Positions 17,330 through 26,296 are shown, numbered from the stretch's first letter. The stretch is 64,000 bases of DNA from Streptomyces sp. NBC_01549 (GCF_026339955.1 NZ_JAPEPW010000001.1:3498501-3562500), one strand, 5' to 3'. The notes: generated from the letters alone by a model not told the origin. Program-made: numbers and translations.

Positions 17330-18930
17330 GCGTACCCCTGCTCCGCCAGGAACCGCTGCCGATGCGCGGCGAAGTCCTGGTCGATGGTGTCGCGGGCGAC
17401 GACGGAGTAGAAGTGCGCCTGGTGGCCGTCGGCCTTCGGGCGCAGCACACGGCCAAGCCGCTGGGCCTCCTCCTGGCGCGAGCCGAAGGTGCCCGACACC
17501 TGGATGGCGACGGTCGCCTCCGGCAGGTCGATGGAGAAGTTGGCGACCTTCGACACGACGAGCACGCTGATCTCGCCCTCCCGGAAGGCGTCGAACAGCT
17601 TCTCCCGCTGGGCGTTGCTGGTCTCGCCCTTGATGACGGGCGCGTTCAAATGCTCGCCCAGCTCGTCGAGTTGGTCGATGTACTGGCCGATCACGAGGAT
17701 CTGCTGCCCCGCGAACTTCCGCACCAGCGCCTCGGTGACCTTCCGCTTGGTGGCGGTCGTCGCGCAGAAGCGGTACTTCTCCTCGGTCTCGGCGGTCGCG
17801 TACGCGAGCCGCTCGGAGTCGGTGAGGTTGACACGGACCTCGACACAGTCGGCGGGAGCGATGTACCCCTGCGCCTCGATCTCCTTCCAGGGCGCGTCGA
17901 ACCGCTTGGGCCCGATGAGCGAGAAGACGTCCGACTCGCGCCCGTCCTCGCGGACCAGGGTCGCGGTCAGGCCCAGCCGCCGCCGCGCCTGGAGATCGGC
18001 CGTGAACTTGAAGACGGGCGCGGGCAGCAGGTGCACCTCGTCGTAGACGATGAGTCCCCAGTCCCGGGAGTCGAAGAGTTCCAGGTGGGGGTAGACGCCC
18101 TTCCGCCTGGTCGTCAGCACTTGGTAGGTGGCGATGGTGACCGGGCGGATCTCCTTCTTCGTCCCGCTGTACTCGCCGATCTCGTCCTCGGTCAGCGAGG
18201 TGCGCTTCACCAGCTCGTGCTTCCACTGCCGGGCGGAGACGGTGTTGGTGACGAGGATGAGGGTGGTGGCCTTGGCCTGCGCCATGGACCCGGCGCCGAC
18301 GAGCGTCTTCCCTGCTCCACAGGGCAGGACGACAACGCCCGACCCGCCGTGCCAGAAGTTCTCCACGGCCTGCTTCTGGTAGGGCCGCAGCGCCCAGCCG
18401 TCCTCCGCCAGCTCGATCGGGTGCGCCTCCCCGTCGACGTATCCGGCGAGGTCCTCGGCCGGCCAGCCCAGCCTCAGCAGGGTCTGCTTGATCTGCCCGC
18501 GCTCGGAGGGGTGCACGGCCACGGTGTCCGGGTCGATCCGGTTGCCGACGAGCGGGATGATCCGCTTCGACCGCAGGATCTCCTCCAGGACGGGCCGGTC
18601 GGTGGTGGTCAGGACCAGGCCGTGGGCCGGGTGCTTGCTGAGGGTGAGGCGCCCGTAACGGTCCATCGTCTCGGCGATGTCGACGAGCAGCGCGTGCGGC
18701 ACGGGGTAGCGGCTGAACTCGACGAGCGCGTCGACGACCTGCTCGGCGTCGTGGCCCGCGGCGCGCGCGTTCCACAGGCCGAGCGGCGTCAGCCGGTAGG
18801 TGTGGATGTGCTCGGGCGCCCGCTCCAGCTCGGCGAACGGCGCGATGGCCCGGCGGCAGGCGTCGGCCTGCTCGTGGTCGACTTCCAGGAGCAGGGTCTT
18901 GTCGCTCTGGACGATGAGGGGTCCGTTCAC
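17287..18930 (-). CDS. XPB/Rad25-type DNA repair helicase
   Basis: The 547-aa superfamily-2 helicase has an N-terminal XPB-like damage-recognition region, Walker A VVLPCGAGKT, DEVH box (LIVYDEVHLLPAP), motif III LTATLVREDGRE and motif VI QRLGRVLRPK. The RED-like VREDGRE is XPB-specific. Bacterial XPB acts as a 3'-5' helicase in DNA repair. The start is GTG at 18930. The helicase-associated WYL gene lies 75 bp upstream on the same strand, and the two likely work together. The 3' end overlaps the mannosyltransferase-like gene on the other strand by 43 bp. Confidence 0.93.
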   Translation of the reverse strand: MNGPLIVQSDKTLLLEVDHEQADACRRAIAPFAELERAPEHIHTYRLTPLGLWNARAAGHDAEQVVDALVEFSRYPVPHALLVDIAETMDRYGRLTLSKHPAHGLVLTTTDRPVLEEILRSKRIIPLVGNRIDPDTVAVHPSERGQIKQTLLRLGWPAEDLAGYVDGEAHPIELAEDGWALRPYQKQAVENFWHGGSGVVVLPCGAGKTLVGAGSMAQAKATTLILVTNTVSARQWKHELVKRTSLTEDEIGEYSGTKKEIRPVTIATYQVLTTRRKGVYPHLELFDSRDWGLIVYDEVHLLPAPVFKFTADLQARRRLGLTATLVREDGRESDVFSLIGPKRFDAPWKEIEAQGYIAPADCVEVRVNLTDSERLAYATAETEEKYRFCATTATKRKVTEALVRKFAGQQILVIGQYIDQLDELGEHLNAPVIKGETSNAQREKLFDAFREGEISVLVVSKVANFSIDLPEATVAIQVSGTFGSRQEEAQRLGRVLRPKADGHQAHFYSVVARDTIDQDFAAHRQRFLAEQGYAYRIVDADELLTDN

Positions 18931-19005
18931 ACCCGTCCCTTTCTGCGTGCCGTCACCCCGCGCGGATGACCGGCCAAACGTCCAGTGTGCCTCAAGGAGC
19001 GGTGA

Positions 19006-21606
19006 TCACGGCTGGTCGTCGGCGAGCTCGGCGACCCCGGTCACACGGTGCAACGGATACGTGCGGACTTCGTCCGCGGTGTGGTCGTACGCCGTGACGA
19101 AGCCGCCCTCCACCCGGATCGGGGCGATCACGCGCTGGCTGGCGGCGCCCTCGGCGTTCACGTACCCGATCCACACCGCCTCGCCGGTCATGACGGCGGC
19201 CTGCATGGTGGCGAGGGTCTCGGCGGAACTGGTGCGCGGCAGCTCGCCGTTGCCCGGCGCCTGTGCCTGCGCGTCCTTGCGCGGGGTCGTGGAGGCCAGG
19301 TCACCGGCGCGGATGGCGCGGATCGCGGCACCGAGGAGCGTGGCGTCGGGCACCGGCGGGCCGTCCGGCACGGGCACGGGGGCGGAGCGCGCCGGGGTGC
19401 GGTGGGCGTGGGCTCGGGTGATCAGCACATCGCCCTCGGCGGACTCCGCGGCGGGCGCGAAGCCCATGGAGCGCAGGCCCTCCAGCAGGGCCGCGGGGTC
19501 GGCCTGGGCGGCGAGCACGGTGGGCGCGAGGCGGCGCAGCCGCAGCCCCTGCGAGCGCTTGTCGGCGAGGATCTCGCTCAGCAGCGCGTCGTCGTCGCAG
19601 CGGACGTACGCCGAGGCCGCCCCGATCCGCAGATGGCCGTGCCTACGGGCCACGTCGTCGATCAGATAGGCGAGGGGCTGCGGCACGGGCGTGCGGGAGT
19701 GCGCCGTGAGGAACGCGTGCAGGTCCGAGGCCGAACGGCCCGCGTCCAGGGCCCGCCGTACCGACCCCGGGGTGAAGCGGTAGACCGTCGCCCCGCCCTT
19801 CGACTCGACGTCCGCGAGCACGCCGAGCGCGTCGGCGAGGGGGCGCTCCAGCGGGCCGGGAGCGACGGCGGTCAGATCGGCCTGGAGGAGGACGTGGTCC
19901 AGGGGCTCGGGCAGCAGCGGGGCGAGGAGCCGTGCGGCGTGCGCGGCGGCAGCGGCCTGCTCGGCCGGGGAGGCCGGGGTCTCGGAGAGGGGGGCCTCGC
20001 CCGCGGGGCGGTGGTGTTTGTGCGCGGGGAGTTTGTCGCCGGGACCGGACGGGGCGGGCGTCCCGCTCTCCCGGGCGCTCGCCGCCGGCAGCCCCAGCAG
20101 CGCCCGCCCCTGCGCCGAGAGCGCGCCCCGGCCGGTGATCCCGAGCTGCTCCGACTCGGACAGGGTCCACCGGGCGAGCCGGGCCCGCAGATCCTCGGCC
20201 GTGCTCCGGTCCCCGCGCAGCGGACGCTCCCACTGGAGGCGGGCGAGGACCGAGTCCGGGGTGGCGGCGGCGCCCTCGGGCAGGGTGGCGAGGAGGGCCA
20301 GGACGCGGTGGCGGACCTCGGGGGCCGCCGAGCGGTCAAGGCCGGGGCCCAGCGCCGACAACGTACGTTCCTTCGTGTCCCGCCCGCCGATCAGACCCGC
20401 CGTACGGGTCGCGGCCAGCCACGCCGAGGCGAGGGTGGCCCACCGCTCGGCTGCGGGTCTCTCCAGCCACTCGTCGTAGGCGGGGGTGGCCGCGTACCGT
20501 TCATCGGCCTCTCCGTCCGAGGCCAGCAGCCCCGCCGCGTAGGCGAGCTCGACCCAGAACGCGGCCACCGGCTCCGCGACGTCGAGCGCCACCGCCGTTC
20601 GCTTCAGATCCCGCACGCTGAGCCCACCGGCGCGCAGTACGGCGGGCCCGCCCTCGTGCCAGTCCTTGAGCAGCTCCTCGACGGTGGCGAGCGCCGTGTA
20701 GGCCTGGCCCGCCGCCGCGCTGTCCACAACCTGTGGACGGTGTGTCCGCGCGGCCTCGACCGCCGGGGCCACCGGCTCCGTCGCCCGGTGCGCGCGGCCC
20801 GCCCGCAGATGCAGGGCGACCTCCCGGGGCAGTACGACCGTGCCGGGCGCCGTCGGCAGCAGCAGCCCGCGGTCGATCAGCCAGCGCAGATGGCGTGCCG
20901 GGTCGGCGGTCACCTGGCCGTACGGCGGCCCCCACACCAGCCGGGACAGCACGTTCAGCGCCTCGGCCGGGGCGGTGTCGAGGAGCGCCGACATCGCCGC
21001 CCGGTCGGTGAACAGCGCGGTGAGCGAGGCGACGGCGGAGACGGAGTCGTGCGTGGTCGCCAGTCCGGCCTCGGCCACGATCTCCTGGATGCGACCCGGG
21101 GACATCCCGGCCGTGGCCTCGGCGACGGTCGGCCCCAGGCCGGTGGGCGACGGGTGTTGGGGGGACGGTGCGAGCAGCTCGCGCGCCGTCCGTACGAGGC
21201 GCAGACGGTCGTCGGGGCCCCATACGAGGGCCTGCTCGCGGAGCGTCCCCAGAGCGCGCGGGAACGCCGCCGTGACCGCCGGGTCGTTGTCGTCGCCCGC
21301 CAGCAGTGCGAGCAGTTCGTCGTAGGCCGCCGGGTCCGACGCGACGGCGAGGGCCTCCGCGGTCTGGAGCGCGAACCGGTCCAGGCGCTCCAGGGCGCGG
21401 ACCACCGAGGCGCGGGTGCCGGCGCGGGTGGCGAGCTGGGTGAGGTCCGTGGGGACGGGGGTGATGAGGTCGGGGCGGCTGCGCAGGAGGGCCGACAGGG
21501 AGGCGTCGTCGCGGGCGCGGAGGGCTTCCGCGAGGGAGCGCGGAGCGGTGCCCTGCCCTGCGGGGTCCGGGGATCGGTCCGGCGTGGGGTGCTCCTCTGT
21601 GCTCAT
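19006..21606 (-). CDS. Helicase-associated protein with C-terminal WYL-like domain
   Basis: This 866-aa protein is the usual neighbour of bacterial XPB genes in actinobacteria. The N-terminal half is Ala/Leu-rich helical repeats (SLAEALRARDDASLSALLRS). The middle carries a helicase-associated region (LLQADLTAVAPGPLERPLAD). The last 60 residues (AVWIGYVNAEGAASQRVIAP and TYPLHRVTGV) fit a WYL-type ligand-binding fold. It could load or regulate XPB, but that is inference from gene order. Confidence 0.82.
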   Translation of the reverse strand: MSTEEHPTPDRSPDPAGQGTAPRSLAEALRARDDASLSALLRSRPDLITPVPTDLTQLATRAGTRASVVRALERLDRFALQTAEALAVASDPAAYDELLALLAGDDNDPAVTAAFPRALGTLREQALVWGPDDRLRLVRTARELLAPSPQHPSPTGLGPTVAEATAGMSPGRIQEIVAEAGLATTHDSVSAVASLTALFTDRAAMSALLDTAPAEALNVLSRLVWGPPYGQVTADPARHLRWLIDRGLLLPTAPGTVVLPREVALHLRAGRAHRATEPVAPAVEAARTHRPQVVDSAAAGQAYTALATVEELLKDWHEGGPAVLRAGGLSVRDLKRTAVALDVAEPVAAFWVELAYAAGLLASDGEADERYAATPAYDEWLERPAAERWATLASAWLAATRTAGLIGGRDTKERTLSALGPGLDRSAAPEVRHRVLALLATLPEGAAATPDSVLARLQWERPLRGDRSTAEDLRARLARWTLSESEQLGITGRGALSAQGRALLGLPAASARESGTPAPSGPGDKLPAHKHHRPAGEAPLSETPASPAEQAAAAAHAARLLAPLLPEPLDHVLLQADLTAVAPGPLERPLADALGVLADVESKGGATVYRFTPGSVRRALDAGRSASDLHAFLTAHSRTPVPQPLAYLIDDVARRHGHLRIGAASAYVRCDDDALLSEILADKRSQGLRLRRLAPTVLAAQADPAALLEGLRSMGFAPAAESAEGDVLITRAHAHRTPARSAPVPVPDGPPVPDATLLGAAIRAIRAGDLASTTPRKDAQAQAPGNGELPRTSSAETLATMQAAVMTGEAVWIGYVNAEGAASQRVIAPIRVEGGFVTAYDHTADEVRTYPLHRVTGVAELADDQP

Positions 21607-21639
21607 CCGCTCAACGGTAGTGGTTTCTCGCCCCCGCCG

Positions 21640-21765
21640 CCCCTACCCGTCCCACCCCCGGGGCTGCGCCCCGGACCCCGGGTGTGTTGTGAGGCCGCGG
21701 GTGGGTGGGGGCCGGTCGCGCGGTTCCCCGCGCCCCTAAACGCGATACCGTCGTGGCCACCGGGT
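21640..21765. repeat. Dispersed intergenic repeat, copy C
   Basis: This stretch contains CCGCCCCTACCCGTCCCACC at its left and GGTGGGTGGGGGCCGGTCGC then GTTCCCCGCGCCCCTAAA at its right. These blocks match 62996-63240 closely. It fills the divergent gap between the WYL protein gene and the HAAS-domain gene, so it lies in a promoter region. Confidence 0.7.
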
Positions 21766-21795
21766 TTACAACGCGCGCGCCCCGGAGGGGACTTC

Positions 21796-22791
21796 GTGGG
21801 GATTGAGAGCGACCAGCTCGTATTCGACTATCTGAGCCGCGTCGGAGACCTGGCCCAGCAGCGCCAGCTGCCCTCGGCCACCCGCATGCGACTCGTGTCG
21901 GAGCTGCGCAACGAGATCGACCGACGCCGGGCGAAGGCCCCCGTCGACAGCCCGGCCGCCGTCCGCCGCATCCTCACCCGCCTCGGCACCCCGGACGACA
22001 TCGTCGCCGCCGCCCGCGAGGGCGCCTCCGAGGCCGGTACCGACGCCTGGGCCGCCGTTCCCACCCAGCGCGCGGGCGAGGGCGACGACCGCCCCAAGGG
22101 CCTGCGCCGAGTCGTCCCGAGGCCGCGCCCGGCGGAACCGAAACCCACGCCCCGCCCCACCGGGGCCGACGGCGCCCCCTCCCCGCCCCACCTCGCGAGC
22201 ATGGACGAACTGGGCGACAGCTCCGCGGATCCGGACTGGTGGCGCAAGGACAGCAGCCCGTTCGGGCTGGGGGACAGCGTGCCGGGGTTCGTCGGCGGCG
22301 TGGAGATCCCCGAACTGCTCAAGCCGCCACCGAAGCACGCGGACGCGGACGCGGACGACGACGGCTCCGAGAAGGCGCCCAAGGCCGAGAAGGCCGCCCC
22401 CGTCGAAGAGGCAGACGTCGCCGTCGCGCCCCGTCGCCGGCTTCCCCGCCCGGGCGACTGGACCAACCCCCTCCTCCTGCTCGCCGCCGTCCTCCTCGTC
22501 GTCGGCGCCGCCCTCGGCAACTGGTTCGCCCTCGGTCTCGGCTGGCTCATCGCCTGGGCCTCCCGCCGGCTGAGCCCCGTCGAGTCGAAGTGGGCCGTGC
22601 TCGGCATGCCGGGGCTGGCCGTGACGGCGGGCGTCGTCTGGCTGTGGGGCCGTACGGACGGCCGCTGGGGCGATCCGATCGTCAAGGGGCACATGAACGA
22701 GGCGGTCGCGCAGACCTGGCCGTGGGTGGTGCGGGGCGCGGCCGTGGCCTCGGCGCTGTACCTGGTGTGGCGCTCACAGCGACGCCGCTGA
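21796..22791 (+). CDS. HAAS/DUF1700-like membrane protein
   Basis: The 331-aa product starts from a GTG at 21796 with GGAGGGG 6 nt upstream. The first 85 residues (VFDYLSRVGDLAQQRQLPSA, LRNEIDRRRAKAP, TRLGTPDDIVAAAREG) match the HAAS helical domain, which is linked to signalling. A charged, disordered middle (about 90-215) follows, then at least three membrane helices from about 225 to the end. The role is unknown; a membrane sensor is plausible. Confidence 0.8.
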   Translation: MGIESDQLVFDYLSRVGDLAQQRQLPSATRMRLVSELRNEIDRRRAKAPVDSPAAVRRILTRLGTPDDIVAAAREGASEAGTDAWAAVPTQRAGEGDDRPKGLRRVVPRPRPAEPKPTPRPTGADGAPSPPHLASMDELGDSSADPDWWRKDSSPFGLGDSVPGFVGGVEIPELLKPPPKHADADADDDGSEKAPKAEKAAPVEEADVAVAPRRRLPRPGDWTNPLLLLAAVLLVVGAALGNWFALGLGWLIAWASRRLSPVESKWAVLGMPGLAVTAGVVWLWGRTDGRWGDPIVKGHMNEAVAQTWPWVVRGAAVASALYLVWRSQRRR

Positions 22792-22873
22792 CCCACGCGG
22801 CCGGCTGGCACCGCTGACGGGTGCCGCCGACCGGCCTCGGACCGCCACCGGGCGCATGGGCACAATGGTCCAT

Positions 22874-23536
22874 ATGCCTATCGCATCGACGACGCCCCGG
22901 ACTTCCCGCCCGCTGACCGTCGGCTTCGACCTCGACATGACGCTGATCGACTCCCGCCCCGGCATCCACGCCTGCTACCGGGCGCTCTCGGAGCGCACGG
23001 GGACGTACATCGACTGCGACCTGGCCATCACGCGGCTCGGACCGCCGCTGGCGGAGGAGCTGATCAACTGGTTCCCGGCGGACGAGGTGCCCGCGGTCGC
23101 CGACCTCTACCGCGAGATGTACCCCGTGCACGCCATCACCGGCACGCTCGCGATGCCCGGCGCCCGCGAGGCCGTCGCGGCGGTGCGGGCCGCGGGCGGG
23201 CACGCGGTCGTCGTCACCGCGAAGTGGGAGCCCAACGCCAAGCTGCATCTGGAGCACCTGGGCATCGACGCTGACGCGGTCGTCGGCGACCTGTGGGCCG
23301 AGCAGAAGGCGCAGGCGCTGCGGGAACACGGCGCGAGCGTGTACGTCGGCGACCACACCGGCGACGTCCGTGGCGCGCGCACCGCGGACGCGTACTCCGT
23401 CGCGGTCGCCACCGGCCCCTGCGACGCGGCGGAGCTGCGCGCGGCGGGCGCGGACGTCGTGCTGGCCGACCTGACGGAGTTCCCGGCGTGGCTGAGCGAC
23501 TACCGCGGGGACTACCGGGAGGCCGTACGCGCCTGA
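22874..23536 (+). CDS. HAD-family phosphatase (phosphoglycolate phosphatase-like)
   Basis: The 220-aa protein has HAD motif I VGFDLDMTLIDS, motif II VVVTAKWEPN, the Lys region QKAQALREHG and motif III YVGDHTGDVRGARTA. The cap domain lies at about 20-80. The substrate is probably a small phosphorylated metabolite. Three in-frame ATGs (22856, 22865, 22874) are possible; I prefer the last because the product then begins MPIASTTPRTSRP. The 3' end overlaps the convergent small membrane gene by 25 bp. Confidence 0.85.
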   Translation: MPIASTTPRTSRPLTVGFDLDMTLIDSRPGIHACYRALSERTGTYIDCDLAITRLGPPLAEELINWFPADEVPAVADLYREMYPVHAITGTLAMPGAREAVAAVRAAGGHAVVVTAKWEPNAKLHLEHLGIDADAVVGDLWAEQKAQALREHGASVYVGDHTGDVRGARTADAYSVAVATGPCDAAELRAAGADVVLADLTEFPAWLSDYRGDYREAVRA

Positions 23537-23778
23537 ATCGCGCGGGCCTGACGGCGTCCCGCGGCGACGGACCGCAGCACCCCCGCCGCGGCGACGAGGA
23601 AGCCGACGCCCATGAGCATGCTCAAGCCGAACATGTACGTCGGAAAAGCCTTCGTATGCAGGAGTAGTGGGGCCACGGTGACGAGTGTGGCCACGGCTCC
23701 GATGAAGAACACGATGGCACCGGCACGGATCAGCCGGTCACCTGGTTCGGCGGAATTCGGTTGGGTTTTGTCACGCAC
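23512..23778 (-). CDS. Small two-helix membrane protein
   Basis: The 88-aa product starts from GTG at 23778 (VRDKTQPNSAEPGDRLIRAG). It has two hydrophobic segments, AIVFFIGAVATLVTVAPLLL and YMFGLSMLMGVGFLVAAAGV, and a basic tail. It is the last core-like gene before the accessory island on its right. Function unknown. A longer frame to 23832 is open but less likely. Confidence 0.72.
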   Translation of the reverse strand: MRDKTQPNSAEPGDRLIRAGAIVFFIGAVATLVTVAPLLLHTKAFPTYMFGLSMLMGVGFLVAAAGVLRSVAAGRRQARAIQARTASR

Positions 23779-23844
23779 CGGACCAGGGTAGTTCCCAGCG
23801 CGAAGGAACAATCCGGTCGGCCCCGGGACCATTAGCGTCTCTGA

Positions 23845-25812
23845 TCAGCTAAGCGAACCTATGCGAACCGTAAGGTCTGACACGGGTTCTGCCCACCGTG
23901 GTGGGGCAGCATGAGCGTGGAGATGGAATCCCGCGCCGAGTGCTGCCCCGCGTGGCCGGTGGCCGGTGGTGGGTGTGCTGATCGTGGTCACGCTCTGGTG
24001 CCGGTGGGCTGCGCGGGGCAGCCGCTGCCGGTCCGTTGGTGCGTGTCCCTCCGGACGCTGGCCGGCGCGGCCCGAAGGCCGTACCGGGGAGGGAACCTCA
24101 CGTCGCCTGGGCATGAGGTGGTTGGTTCGCGGCCGGGTGGGGCCGGTCTTCGACCGGTCCGTCCGGCTGGTCTTCGGGGTGGCCACGACGACGGCGTCGG
24201 CCTCCATCGTGTCCACCACCGCGCGGACCACCATGGTGCCGCTGGCGCGGTCCACGACGGTCTTGGTCTGGTGGGCGAGGCCGCGTGCGGCGATGCGCTG
24301 CCACGCCCCCTGGTCGCGGTCGCCCTGCCAGCCGCAGGAGCCGCACCGGGCCCACTTCCAGCCCGGTGTGGTGGGCCGGTCGGGGGCCTTGCGGTGCCGC
24401 AGCGGGGCCAGGCACTGTGGGCAGTGTTTCGAGGTGCCCCGGGCCGGGACGGTGACGACGGCTATGCCTGCCTCGGCGGCGAGGTGCCGCATGCGGTCCA
24501 CGATCCGGCCGCGCACGACTTGTGACATGCGGGTGTTGATCGTGCGGCCCATGCCGCGGGCTTCCATCGAGCGGAGGTCTTCGACGTAGATGACGCTTGC
24601 CCCGGCGGTGATGGCCTGGTCAACCGCCCAGCGGGCGGCAGCCCAGGCCAAGGCGTCGTTGAGGTTCGACCGGCGATCGGAGACGTGCCGGATCTCCTCA
24701 TCCAGGACTGCATGCCTGCCGGTCAGGTGGTGGTGTTCGGTCCCGCCGGTGAGCCGCTGGTAGTGGTCGGCCTTGGTGTGCAGGTGCTCGGACAGGCGGC
24801 GCAGCCGGTGCTGTTTCGCGAGGACCCCGGCCGCGCGGAACATGCCACCGCTGCCGAGGGCGGTGATGGCGCCGTCATCGTGGAGCCGGGCGGCCCCGGC
24901 GGACAGCAGGGTGTTCAGACCCCAGTCCACACCCAGCGCCACCGTGTGCCCGCTCGGCCGCGTCTTCGGGACGACGTGGCTGTAGGCGAGATCGGCCCGC
25001 ACCCTGCCCCGGTGGATACGCAGGGTGGGTAGATGAACTACCGCGTTCGCGGGGATTGTAGGCGGCAAACTGATCGGACAGGCCACCCACGTCCAGTCCG
25101 CGTAGGACTGCGGATCAGGGCGAGTGGGCAGTTGCAGGCGCAGCAGGGCGCGGCCCGGATCGTCGGCGCGTTCGATGGTGGCCTGCTGCCCGTCACAGGC
25201 GGACAGCAGCAGCATCCGCGCCGTCCGGGGCGCGGCCTCCACCTCGAACACATCAACCGGCATCCGGCCGTGCTTGGTGGCGAACGCGGCAATCTGCCGG
25301 GTACGGGAGTTGATGACGCTGGATGGCAGAAACTGCCCGCCGGGCACCGCCTCACGCGCCGCATCCCACTCCTGCGCGGTGCGCCTGGCGGGGTCGGCAG
25401 GCCAGGCCGCGAGCACACCGGAGGTCAGATCGGCACGCCACTTCGCCGAGCGCAGCGTGCGCCCTGCTGTCTCCTGGGCCATCCGCACGACGCGGTCGTT
25501 GACACGGATACCCTCGGCCGGACTGGCGGTCCAGCCCAGGCGGCGCAGGGCCATCCAGGCGTTCGACGGCAGCTTGCGGCCCCCGGCATCCTCGCCACCG
25601 GCCAGCATGTCCACGTCGGCGGCATTCCAGTGCTCGGTCAGCAGGGCGGCGACCATTCCGGACGCCAGATCAGCGGCCCAGCCCACCCGCTCCACCAGTA
25701 CACCGGCGGGCAGGACTTCACCCGTCTTCTCCTCCACGCCGGTGCGCAGCAGACCACGGGCACAGGCAGTACGGGCAGTCTCGCCCCCGGCAAGCGGCAG
25801 CTTCCGACTCAC
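23845..25812 (-). CDS. TnpB-like RuvC nuclease (IS200/IS605 or IS607 accessory family), enlarged
   Basis: TnpB proteins are RNA-guided DNA nucleases and ancestors of Cas12. This 655-aa protein has the split RuvC site: Asp296 in LGVDWGLNTLL, Glu411 in VIYVEDLRSME and Asp500 in GDRDQGAWQRIAARG. A zinc ribbon sits between the last two (CPQCL about 460, CGSCGW about 490). The triad looks intact. It is longer than the usual 350-450 aa. About 290 residues precede the first Asp. A basic, Pro/Arg/Thr-rich tail of about 145 residues follows the last, and that tail DNA may instead be guide-RNA sequence. No intact tnpA lies nearby, only a recombinase relic. The start is GTG at 25812 after AGGGG. Confidence 0.82.
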   Translation of the reverse strand: MSRKLPLAGGETARTACARGLLRTGVEEKTGEVLPAGVLVERVGWAADLASGMVAALLTEHWNAADVDMLAGGEDAGGRKLPSNAWMALRRLGWTASPAEGIRVNDRVVRMAQETAGRTLRSAKWRADLTSGVLAAWPADPARRTAQEWDAAREAVPGGQFLPSSVINSRTRQIAAFATKHGRMPVDVFEVEAAPRTARMLLLSACDGQQATIERADDPGRALLRLQLPTRPDPQSYADWTWVACPISLPPTIPANAVVHLPTLRIHRGRVRADLAYSHVVPKTRPSGHTVALGVDWGLNTLLSAGAARLHDDGAITALGSGGMFRAAGVLAKQHRLRRLSEHLHTKADHYQRLTGGTEHHHLTGRHAVLDEEIRHVSDRRSNLNDALAWAAARWAVDQAITAGASVIYVEDLRSMEARGMGRTINTRMSQVVRGRIVDRMRHLAAEAGIAVVTVPARGTSKHCPQCLAPLRHRKAPDRPTTPGWKWARCGSCGWQGDRDQGAWQRIAARGLAHQTKTVVDRASGTMVVRAVVDTMEADAVVVATPKTSRTDRSKTGPTRPRTNHLMPRRREVPSPVRPSGRAGQRPEGHAPTDRQRLPRAAHRHQSVTTISTPTTGHRPRGAALGAGFHLHAHAAPPRWAEPVSDLTVRIGSLS

Positions 25813-25865
25813 CAGCGCCCCTCCCCAACCCCAAGCATGATGCTGTCATCCGATCAACGACACCC

Positions 25866-25882
25866 GTGTGAAAAGGTCACAC
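25866..25882. repeat. 6-bp inverted repeat upstream of the TnpB-like gene
   Basis: GTGTGA and TCACAC flank AAAGG. Another short palindrome, AGCATGATGCT, lies about 25 bp away, nearer the gene. Subterminal hairpins are typical of IS200/IS605 ends, but I could not define an element end, so this could also be a promoter-region operator. Confidence 0.35.
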
Positions 25883-26007
25883 AATCGATCCTCGTACTCA
25901 CACACGACACCAGCACCGCACGCACGGCCTGACCTCGGGGGACGAATCACCATGGATACCTAAGGAAATACGTGAGCTTGGTACCGGCGGGGCCGACGAC
26001 CCGCTGA

Positions 26008-26088
26008 CGGAGTGACACGGCTATCGCCAAGGCTCTTGGAGTCTCCCGAGTCGGCTTGTACCGACAGGGGTTTCGCCGATGCTCGTAG
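26008..26088 (+). pseudogene. Relic of the C-terminal helix-turn-helix of a serine resolvase/invertase
   Basis: Between two stop codons the frame reads TAIAKALGVSRVGLYRQGF. This matches the C-terminal DNA-binding helix-turn-helix of resolvase-family serine recombinases (usual form close to IAKALGVSRATLYR). The catalytic domain is absent. It indicates that a mobile element once occupied this spot. Confidence 0.65.
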
Positions 26089-26097
26089 ACTCATGAC

Positions 26098-26136
26098 GTG
26101 GCATTCATGAGCACCCCGCACTGCTGCTTCCTGTGA
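26098..26136 (+). CDS. Putative leader peptide upstream of the rRNA methyltransferase
   Basis: The frame GTG..TGA encodes VAFMSTPHCCFL; an internal ATG at 26107 would give MSTPHCCFL. It begins 7 nt after TAGACT (26086-26091), a plausible -10 box, so it could be read from the 5' end of the transcript. It ends 12 nt before a strong hairpin and 160 nt before the methyltransferase start. Leader peptides of this type control macrolide-resistance methyltransferases by ribosome stalling; the role here is inferred. Confidence 0.4.
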   Translation: MAFMSTPHCCFL

Positions 26137-26148
26137 TCGGAAGACGTT

Positions 26149-26176
26149 GAGGGCGATGCCGGACGGCGTCGCCCTC
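26149..26176 (+). terminator. 12-bp attenuator-like hairpin in the methyltransferase leader
   Basis: GAGGGCGATGCC (26149-26160) pairs fully, with one G-U, to GGCGTCGCCCTC (26165-26176) around a GGAC loop. A weaker hairpin (CTTCC with GGAAG) overlaps the leader-peptide end just upstream. There is no clear U-run after the main stem. The layout fits an attenuator controlled by translation of the leader peptide. Confidence 0.5.
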
Positions 26177-26296
26177 CTTGGTGTGTCTGCTGCGTGAACC
26201 ACGTTCTCGGCGCTGCCCGTTCCTTCCCGAGGCAGTGACTTTCTGGGTGCGCATGCAGGCACGGTCTCTTCCTTTCACCCTTGCCAGGAGTGCCTC

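Noticed and set aside
19048..21795. A long plus-strand frame running into the HAAS-domain gene
   Set aside because: Only the part from GTG 21796 has a ribosome site and domain homology; the rest is antisense to the WYL protein gene.
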